Shown in pieces: positions 5,996 through 11,536 of a stretch of 13,406 bases of DNA (within the stretch, counting starts at the first letter, position 1; each line of letters opens with the position of its first letter). Under the pieces are notes generated by a model. It saw only the letters and a list, made by a program, of their open reading frames with translations. It made no database searches and was not told the DNA's origin. The translations under genes were made by a program, and so were the position numbers. Location of the stretch: the NCBI GenBank assembly GCA_963743595.1, contig CAVURW010000220.1, forward strand, positions 1 to 13,406. Reading direction: 5' to 3'. Source of the DNA: CAVURW01 sp963743595. GTDB lineage: Bacteria > Verrucomicrobiota > Verrucomicrobiia > Methylacidiphilales > UBA1321.

Positions 5996-6838
5996 TCACT
6001 TAAATATACCCTTAACTTTGTCAATAATCGAGTCGCTTTGTTGTACAATTGGTGCATTTGCGGCGGATTGAAGGTAACCCAAGGCCTGTTTCCACGCTTC
6101 ACCGTCTTCAGAGGCGTTATGAAACCGACTTTCAGGGCTGGACCACTTCTCCCCAGCCTCGATAAACCAAGCATCGTAGGCGTTTCCCTTGTCCCGGAAT
6201 TTCTTTTGCATTTCGATCACGCCATCATGGGAAAACGCGGGGTCTTGAGTCGGGAAAAAGCCGCACATTCGACTCCGGGAGTGCCCCACATCTTTTGTCA
6301 TTAAACTGGGATAGAAGAGAACGGTAAGGTCGGGCGATTGAATCTTCAGTTTCTTGTTCATGATCATCTTCAACGCGACATCGGCACCGGTTCCCCAGCC
6401 GATAACGGCCACGCGAGGCGCGCGGTAGCGAGGGCTTTCCCGGAACAGCCGGACGCCTGCCATAATGCACTTCTCGGCGGCCTCTTCATTGACGCTCTGG
6501 GAGAGGGCGATCATCTGTTCCCGGGATTGCGCCGACATTCCGTTGTACATATCCACCACGACGACAATGTAACCAAGTTTGGCGAGCCGATCGGCCTGGG
6601 CTTGTGTGTAGTTGTCCATCCCGAAGGCGTCCGGCACCAGGACAATTCCGAGTTCCGGCGGTGACGAGGGAACCACCAGATAACTGGAGTCGTCCGAGCC
6701 GAAGTCCGAGAGCGATTGCGTCTTCCCGTTTAAACCCGGAGGCAGCGTGGGATCTCCATCCACCCCAGAAATTGAAAGTCCGACGATTCCTAAACTAGCA
6801 ACAACAATGATCCACCCGTATTTCGGCCACATACTCAC
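5996..6838 (-). CDS. Dienelactone hydrolase-like alpha/beta-hydrolase with a degenerate triad
   Basis: The 280-residue product has an N-terminal hydrophobic segment (about 8-25) acting as signal peptide or anchor, then a DLH-type alpha/beta-hydrolase domain: GIVLVPDAFGMDNYTQAQADRLAKLGY (64-90) and VVVVDMYNG (92-100). In this family the nucleophile Cys/Ser sits in G-x-C/S-x-G; here the motif reads GWGTG (147-151), with Gly at the nucleophile position. The acid is probably D199 (TQDP). The usual GxxH equivalent reads EAGEKW (227-232) without His; H240 is nearby. Thus it may be a non-catalytic binding protein outside the cytoplasm. The GTG start overlaps the araD stop (GTGA); an ATG two codons later (6832) is an alternative. 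It is within the ara operon, but a role in arabinose use is only inferred. Fold assignment is firm, activity doubtful. Confidence 0.82.
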   Translation of the reverse strand: MSMWPKYGWIIVVASLGIVGLSISGVDGDPTLPPGLNGKTQSLSDFGSDDSSYLVVPSSPPELGIVLVPDAFGMDNYTQAQADRLAKLGYIVVVVDMYNGMSAQSREQMIALSQSVNEEAAEKCIMAGVRLFRESPRYRAPRVAVIGWGTGADVALKMIMNKKLKIQSPDLTVLFYPSLMTKDVGHSRSRMCGFFPTQDPAFSHDGVIEMQKKFRDKGNAYDAWFIEAGEKWSSPESRFHNASEDGEAWKQALGYLQSAANAPIVQQSDSIIDKVKGIFK

Positions 6839-7554
6839 AATGGCTGTCCATAGTACGCGGTCGGACCATGTTTACGAAAGAAATGTTTCTTTAAAAGTGG
6901 TTCTGAAAAGCCGGGATAGTCACGACCTTCCATGCGGACGAGCTGGAGCGTTCGCCACGCCATCTCCGCCACCACCTCCAACGCGAGTGCCGTCTCGACA
7001 GCCTTAGCGCCGCTGCCCGCCCAGATGAAAGGAGCGTGTCCATTCACGAGAACGCTCGGCATCTCCAGGGGATTCGTGGAGCCGATCCGTTCCACGATGA
7101 CCTTACCTGTTTCCCATTCGTACTCACCGCCTTGAATCTCCTCTGGAGTCATGCGCCGCGTCACCGGCACCTCACCGTAAAAATAATCGGCATGCGTCGT
7201 TCCCAAGCAAGGAATTCCCCGCTCGGCTTGGGCAAACGACGTGGCGTGCCGGGAATGCGTATGAACCACGGCCCGTACGCCTGCCCCGCCGAACGCTCGA
7301 TAGAGATATCGATGCGTCGGCGTATCGGACGAAGGTCGGCCTGATCCGAAAAGCACGGTGCCTTCCAGATCGAGCACCACCATGTCAGCAGGCGTCAGCT
7401 TATCGTAGCTCACGCCGCTGGGCTTAATGGCAAACGCGCCCGCTGCGGGGTCGTAGACGCTGACGTTACCAAACGTTAGGTCCACGAGCCCCTTTTGAGG
7501 CAGGGCGATGTTCGCCTCACAACACTCGCCGCGAATCTCCGCGAAATCAGCCAT
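6835..7554 (-). CDS. araD: L-ribulose-5-phosphate 4-epimerase
   Basis: The enzyme converts L-ribulose-5-phosphate to D-xylulose-5-phosphate, the last step of bacterial L-arabinose breakdown, in the cytoplasm. The 239-residue class II aldolase/epimerase matches the usual ~231. Visible landmarks are substrate-binding GNVS (29-32) and KPSGV (44-48), acid D77 in SSDTPTH, Zn ligands H98 and H100 in VVHTHS and H173 in NGHAPF, D123 in HADYFYGEVPVTR (catalytic D120 in the E. coli enzyme), and the C-terminal KHGPTAYYGQ with Y234 corresponding to catalytic Y229. The complete set separates it from fuculose-phosphate aldolase. It starts 3 bp after the isomerase stop, with a strong GGAAGGTG in the end of that gene, so translation is probably coupled. 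Its stop overlaps the next start. Confidence 0.96.
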   Translation of the reverse strand: MADFAEIRGECCEANIALPQKGLVDLTFGNVSVYDPAAGAFAIKPSGVSYDKLTPADMVVLDLEGTVLFGSGRPSSDTPTHRYLYRAFGGAGVRAVVHTHSRHATSFAQAERGIPCLGTTHADYFYGEVPVTRRMTPEEIQGGEYEWETGKVIVERIGSTNPLEMPSVLVNGHAPFIWAGSGAKAVETALALEVVAEMAWRTLQLVRMEGRDYPGFSEPLLKKHFFRKHGPTAYYGQPL

Positions 7555-7557
7555 GGA

Positions 7558-9051
7558 TTACACCTTCCGCTTGCGGAAAATGTTTTCGCCGGGGTAAGGG
7601 ATGCCGGCGGGATTGGGCACAAACACCTCGGAGATTCCCAAGAGTCGGTAGGCATCAAACAGCACATCGGCGCAGTGATTAAAGGCGACGGCAGCGTGGT
7701 GATGGAACCTGCCCAGCAACACGTGACGGTAGAAGCGGCGAAAGCCCGGCAAGTGCGCGGTGCCCGTGCAACCGAACGTCTTCGGGTCGAGATCCAGGAA
7801 GTGCCCTTCGCAGATGTAAGCGCGAAGTTCATCGCCCACGCCATGAACTTGAGTCACGGTAATCGGCGAGCCCACGATCTGGCCTTCGATTGTGCCGCGG
7901 GTGATGTCCGGCGCAGTATCCGGCTCCATCAAGCGCTTCATGATCACTTGGTGCTTCATTTCCGCGTTCTTCAGCAGGCGAGGGGCGGTGTTTCCACAAT
8001 GGAACATGCCCACCATTTCATCAATGGGATAGGCCGAGAGACTGGGGTGTAGGTCTTTCGGGATGCTATGGTTGATATCCAGCACCGTCACGGTTTTGTC
8101 GGAGGCGTATTGGGAGAGCAATTCCGCGACCAGCGAATAGGCATCGTTTTCACAAGCAATCGGGAAACCGCGATCGGCCATGCGCCCGTTAATGAAACAA
8201 GGCACGTGCTTCAGGGAGAACTCCTGCTCGCTCCAGCACTGCGTGGCGGCACCAGAGAGTTGCAGTGTTTCGCGGAAGTTTAGGATCGCCTTCTCGTAGT
8301 CGGAGAGACGCTTCACGAATTCCTCGTCGTTCGGAACACCGGCTACGGCTTTCTTCATGTTCTCAGCGATCTCAGAATTAGGACCGGCCGCTTTGATCTT
8401 CTTCACTTCATTTTGCAGGTCAAAGAGACCCAGCTCTTCCACTTCGATACCGATCGAAGCGAGTGAAGCGACGTTGTAATTGCACGTCTCGAAATCGCGT
8501 GGGCGGGGTCCGAACAGACCGATCGTCGCGTTAGAAGTGCCTTTAACGACCTTCATCACCTTAATGAAGTGGGCGATCTCTTCCACGCCTTCCTTGGCGT
8601 CGACGATGGGTGCTTCCGGGAGGTGAATCAGGTGGGTGAGCGAGCGCTTTTCCACAGCGAGCATTGCGGAGAGGAGACCGCAGAGGGCGTCCCCGCGTTT
8701 GGAAAGCAGGCTGTCTCCAGACTCTTCCGCAGCAGCCAGAATCATCGCGTAACCGCCGAATTCCTTCAAAAACACAGCGTCTTCGATTTCAGGGGAGAAA
8801 TTTCCGAGGAAGAAAACGACCGCGTCGACATCGGAATCGCGGAGTTGCGCGGCGGCCTCGTAGGCGTGCGCTTTGGTCTCGATGATCTTACAGGCGCCCT
8901 GAGGCAGCGTGAGTTGAATACCGGCAGCAGCGGCCGCTTGGACCAGGCGATCCGTCCGCTCTTCCGAGAGCGAGCGGGGAAAACAGTTACGAGAGGCTGA
9001 AACCAAGCCGAGCTTGATCTCAGGTGAGAATTGACCCAATGGGAGATACAT
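7558..9051 (-). CDS. L-fucose/L-arabinose isomerase family protein (probable arabinose isomerase)
   Basis: The 497-residue protein belongs to the FucI-like isomerase superfamily (COG2407 type), not to classical AraA. A Rossmann-like N-terminal part (about 12-110, with FFLGNFSPEIEDAV) and a middle domain (174-260) precede the active-site region. Metal ligands can be matched to those of E. coli FucI: E301 in ACENDAYS (FucI TENDS), D325 in VTVLDINHS, and H452 in the HHH run; H459 follows seven residues later, as in the FucI GANHGVLTIGH block. Classical AraA N-terminal sequence is absent. Placement between ribulokinase and ribulose-phosphate epimerase, 3 bp before araD, implies it makes L-ribulose from L-arabinose; substrate is inferred. 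Other pentoses or deoxysugars are possible. The ATG at 9051 has no Shine-Dalgarno. Confidence 0.9.
   Translation of the reverse strand: MYLPLGQFSPEIKLGLVSASRNCFPRSLSEERTDRLVQAAAAAGIQLTLPQGACKIIETKAHAYEAAAQLRDSDVDAVVFFLGNFSPEIEDAVFLKEFGGYAMILAAAEESGDSLLSKRGDALCGLLSAMLAVEKRSLTHLIHLPEAPIVDAKEGVEEIAHFIKVMKVVKGTSNATIGLFGPRPRDFETCNYNVASLASIGIEVEELGLFDLQNEVKKIKAAGPNSEIAENMKKAVAGVPNDEEFVKRLSDYEKAILNFRETLQLSGAATQCWSEQEFSLKHVPCFINGRMADRGFPIACENDAYSLVAELLSQYASDKTVTVLDINHSIPKDLHPSLSAYPIDEMVGMFHCGNTAPRLLKNAEMKHQVIMKRLMEPDTAPDITRGTIEGQIVGSPITVTQVHGVGDELRAYICEGHFLDLDPKTFGCTGTAHLPGFRRFYRHVLLGRFHHHAAVAFNHCADVLFDAYRLLGISEVFVPNPAGIPYPGENIFRKRKV
7561..7568 (-). promoter_or_regulatory. Ribosome binding site of araD
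   Basis: On the minus strand GGAAGGTG lies 6 bases before the araD ATG, within the last codons of the isomerase gene. It is one of the few strong Shine-Dalgarno sequences in the cluster and supports the ATG at 7554; araB and the isomerase lack one. Confidence 0.65.
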
Positions 9052-9085
9052 ATTCGATTAGTGTGTGGTGTAGTTTGTTGTTGGA

Positions 9086-10771
9086 TTACGAAGCCGAGCC
9101 GCTCTCCTTCAGCCGGATCAGTTCCTTCATTAGAGAAGCCAAGTCCGCTTGCCGGTTAACGCCGCCGAAAGCGTCGTGGAGTTGAACATAGAGGTCGAAA
9201 AGCTGATTGTAAACTAAGTGATTCGTTTGGTTTGGCGTGTAACTTACCTCTTTAAGACGGGTCATTTTATTCTGAGCTTCTTTGAAATTCGGGTGTCCGC
9301 CCGCTTCCACGCCCGCCAGAACAGAAGCGGCGATCGCCGAGCCGACAGCACAGGTCTGACCGGAACCGGCCACCTGCATCGTGCGCCCGGTCACATCTGC
9401 GTAGATCTGCATCAGCAGCGCGTTTTTCTCCGCGATGCCGCCGCAACACACGACGCGCTGAATGGAGACGCCGTACTTTTCCAGGCGTTCAATGATCACC
9501 CGTGCGCCGAACGCCGTTGCCTCGATTAGAGCCCGGTAAATCTCAGCACGGGTCGAGTAGAGTGTGCACCCCACGATCAAGCCGGACAGCAGGGGATCGA
9601 CGAGCACCGTGCGGTTGCCGTTGTTCCAGTCGAGCGCGAGCAAGCCGCTTTGGCCGGGCTTCAGCTGCATCGCCTCATCAGACAAGCGCCGATGCAACGC
9701 CGCATCCCCTTCACAAACGCCTTCAACGAACCACTTGAAGATATCGCCCACGGCAGATTGACCGGCTTCGATTCCGTAATAGCCAGGGAGAATCGAACCG
9801 TTAACGATTCCACAAATGCCGGGGATCTCCACGACTTCTGCGTTCACTGGGCCTAGAGGCAGGACGCAACAGTCGCACGTGGAGGTGCCGATGGCCTTGA
9901 CAAGAACCCCCGGTTCCACGCCACAACCGATCGCGCCGTAGTGGACGTCAAAAGCTCCTACCGCCACGGGAATGCCCGCTTTCAGGCCAAGTTTTTGCGC
10001 CCATTCTTCACACAAAACACCCGCTGAGGTCTCGGCATCGAATGCCTTGTCGTAGAGCCGCGCGCGCAAGGCGGCGAGCTTGGGATCGAGCATTTTTAGA
10101 AATTCCTCATCCGGCAGCCCACCCCACTCCTGGGCATAAATCGCCTTGTGCCCGGCAGCGCACACCCCACGGACGATTTTTCTCGGATCGGTCACACCGA
10201 CCAAAATTGCCGGGATGAAATCGGCCAATTCCACCCAACTGAATGCGGCCTCAAATACCTGGGCGTCCTCCTTAAGACAATGCCAAATCTTCGCCCAAAA
10301 CCACTCCGAGGAGTAAACGCCGCCACAGCGTGCCAAATATTCCGGGCGATGCTTCCGGGCGGTCGTTGTAATGTTGGCGGCCTCGGCGTAGCTGGTGTGA
10401 TCCTTCCAGAGCCAGCAATTCGCGGCCATTCGCCCAGCAAACTCGGGCAGCATGGCCAGGGGTACATTGGCTTCGTTGACGGGGAGCGGACTGGAGCCGG
10501 TGGTATCGACGCCGATGCCGATAACCTCTTCGCCGGAACTGATTTTCCCAGCAGCGTCGGCCAAAGCAGCTCGCACCACGGTTTCTAATCCGAGCAGGTA
10601 ATCGGCGGGATTTTGTCGCGCTAAGTGGTGATCGGCGGAATCGACCAAAACACCCTGTTTTCCACTGGGATAATCGTAAACTGCACTTCCGACTTCCACG
10701 CCATCCGAACACCGCACGGCAACCGCCCGCACGCTGTTCGTTCCATAATCGATACCAAGAACTAAAGCCAT
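9086..10771 (-). CDS. araB: Ribulokinase
   Basis: The enzyme phosphorylates L-ribulose with ATP to L-ribulose-5-phosphate, the second step of L-arabinose catabolism. At 561 residues it has the normal length (E. coli AraB 566). FGGY-kinase landmarks are in order: GIDYGTNSVRAV (6-17, ATP phosphate loop), GVDTTGSSPLPV (87-98), LWKDHTSYAEA (121-131), GGVYSSEWFWAKI (150-162, substrate side), GAFDVHYGAIG (272-282, catalytic base D275), KAIGTSTCD (292-300) and CGGIAEKN (443-450). The LWKDHT and SSEWFWAK motifs are typical of ribulokinase rather than xylulokinase or glycerol kinase. It is the first gene of the minus-strand cluster, 34 bp upstream of the isomerase. The ATG at 10771 has no good Shine-Dalgarno, but the protein starts correctly at the ATP loop. 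Confidence 0.97.
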   Translation of the reverse strand: MALVLGIDYGTNSVRAVAVRCSDGVEVGSAVYDYPSGKQGVLVDSADHHLARQNPADYLLGLETVVRAALADAAGKISSGEEVIGIGVDTTGSSPLPVNEANVPLAMLPEFAGRMAANCWLWKDHTSYAEAANITTTARKHRPEYLARCGGVYSSEWFWAKIWHCLKEDAQVFEAAFSWVELADFIPAILVGVTDPRKIVRGVCAAGHKAIYAQEWGGLPDEEFLKMLDPKLAALRARLYDKAFDAETSAGVLCEEWAQKLGLKAGIPVAVGAFDVHYGAIGCGVEPGVLVKAIGTSTCDCCVLPLGPVNAEVVEIPGICGIVNGSILPGYYGIEAGQSAVGDIFKWFVEGVCEGDAALHRRLSDEAMQLKPGQSGLLALDWNNGNRTVLVDPLLSGLIVGCTLYSTRAEIYRALIEATAFGARVIIERLEKYGVSIQRVVCCGGIAEKNALLMQIYADVTGRTMQVAGSGQTCAVGSAIAASVLAGVEAGGHPNFKEAQNKMTRLKEVSYTPNQTNHLVYNQLFDLYVQLHDAFGGVNRQADLASLMKELIRLKESGSAS

Positions 10772-11015
10772 ATCTTGCTGTTATGGCAAATAGGGAGGAG
10801 AGTACCAAGGTCGTTTTGTCTTCTTAATTCGATTTAGCTATTTCCTGGGCTTTTTCGTGTACTCGCGGACAGAAAGTGTAAGGAATTAAACAGAGGCGCG
10901 TATAGATTGGCGTCACCACTTTGGAACAATTTGCCCAGTGGACCGTCCGGTTTCACTACAGAATCACCCATGCGTTTATTTCCATGCAAAGAGTATTTCC
11001 AAACTATAATGTTTC
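10772..11015. other. Divergent intergenic region between araB and the pilin unit
   Basis: No gene was found here. It should hold the ara promoter reading leftward, but no convincing -35/-10 pair was found on that strand. One inverted repeat, CCACT (10916-10920) and AGTGG (10937-10941) around an AT-rich centre, could be an operator for araB about 145 bp upstream. A TATAAT on the plus strand (11005-11010) has no matching -35. Confidence 0.4.
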
Positions 11016-11031
11016 TGGCATACTGATTGCA
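11016..11031 (+). promoter_or_regulatory. Sigma-54 (RpoN) promoter for the pilin unit
   Basis: TGGCATACTGATTGCA matches the -24/-12 consensus TGGCAYRNNNNTTGCW at every defined position, with GG and GC at the required 12-base spacing. Transcription would begin near 11042, about 44 bases before the small ORF at 11086 and 154 before the pilin. Sigma-54 control of pilin genes is well known in other bacteria (for example pilA of Pseudomonas and Myxococcus), so an enhancer-binding activator is expected but is not encoded in the window. Confidence 0.8.
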
Positions 11032-11085
11032 GTGTAAGCCAGTGAGTGGCAGTCTTCAAAGAGGCCCTAACACCTCCCGAAGACC

Positions 11086-11199
11086 ATGTTCCTCACTAAG
11101 AAATTAATCGCCTTCCCGGTGACCGAGGTCACCCTACTGTCGGGCTTACTGCTCCTCAGTTCGGAATCGCCTGCCAAAGGGGGTGAAGAAACATTATGA
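11086..11199 (+). CDS. 37-residue ORF translationally coupled to the pilin
   Basis: An ATG at 11086 opens 37 codons ending in a TGA that overlaps the pilin ATG by four bases (ATGA at 11196-11199). The peptide starts with a short basic stretch (MFLTKKLIAF), has a hydrophobic run (VTLLSGLLLLSS, residues 15-26) and a polar acidic tail (GGEETL). It looks like a tiny membrane peptide or a leader whose translation delivers ribosomes to the pilin. It has no strong Shine-Dalgarno and no family that I know. The position, directly downstream of the predicted sigma-54 start site and overlapping the next gene, is the main support. Confidence 0.5.
   Translation: MFLTKKLIAFPVTEVTLLSGLLLLSSESPAKGGEETL
11118..11133. 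repeat. Perfect palindrome inside the small ORF
   Basis: GGTGACC-GA-GGTCACC has perfect 7-bp arms around a 2-base centre. It lies about 76 bases downstream of the predicted transcription start and 63 before the pilin ATG. As DNA it is a plausible dimeric-regulator site; as RNA the 2-base loop would force opening of the inner pair. Function is inferred. Confidence 0.45.
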
Positions 11200-11420
11200 A
11201 ACTGAAACATTTACTTTTACAACTTGCAACCAAGGTGAGCCTTCGTTCGATCTCCAGTAAGAAGGGCCAAACGCTGGTCGAATATTCGATCATCCTGGGT
11301 CTCGTTTCCACGCTCGTTATCACTTCTCTCATTGGTCTTGGTCAGCGCATCGACGGCGTCTACTCTCTCGTCAATTCCAACGTCTACGCTCCTACTCAGT
11401 CCAGCTTTGCGGCACACTAG
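11196..11420 (+). CDS. Flp family type IVb prepilin
   Basis: The 74-residue product has the Flp/Fap pilin layout: a long basic leader (1-24, KHLLLQLATKVSLRSISSKKG), a prepilin peptidase site G24|Q25, glutamate at +5 and tyrosine at +6 (QTLVEY, the Flp signature), then a ~20-residue hydrophobic helix (SIILGLVSTLVITSLIGLG, 31-49) and a short polar tail. Processed pilin would be 50 residues, normal for Flp. These pilins assemble through Tad machinery for adhesion; no tad or cpa gene is in the window, so this is an isolated pilin gene. AAGGGGGTG lies about 10 bases before the ATG, and the start overlaps the upstream small ORF. Expression is predicted to need sigma-54, and a terminator closes the unit at 11456. 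Confidence 0.92.
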   Translation: MKLKHLLLQLATKVSLRSISSKKGQTLVEYSIILGLVSTLVITSLIGLGQRIDGVYSLVNSNVYAPTQSSFAAH

Positions 11421-11455
11421 CCCGATCTCTCTCAAACAATACGAAAAGCTTAAGA

Positions 11456-11488
11456 AAAGCGCGACGGCTCTAACCGATCGCGCTTTTT
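11456..11488 (+). terminator. Rho-independent terminator after the pilin gene
   Basis: AAAGCGCGA-CGG (11456-11467) pairs with CCG-(A bulge)-TCGCGCTTT (11474-11486) around a CTCTAA loop, followed by TTGC and a T-rich TTTATTTTA. It begins 36 bases after the pilin stop and should separate the pilin from the membrane protein gene at 11537. Confidence 0.85.
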
Positions 11489-11536
11489 GCTTTATTTTAG
11501 GCCTGACTTTCCGCTTGCCCCCCATAAATTGGCCGT

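Noticed and set aside
5649..6071. Plus-strand 140-codon open frame
   Set aside because: Antisense to the TPR and hydrolase-like genes; no motif and no plausible context.
7495..8052. Plus-strand 185-codon open frame
   Set aside because: Antisense to the FucI-like isomerase, whose metal-ligand motifs are intact in the other strand.
10272..10808. Minus-strand 178-codon frame overlapping araB
   Set aside because: Alternative frame of the N-terminal half of ribulokinase; Arg/Ser-rich with no recognisable motif.
11005..11010. TATAAT as a sigma-70 -10 box for the pilin
   Set aside because: No acceptable -35 hexamer at 16-18 bases upstream, while an exact sigma-54 element follows immediately.
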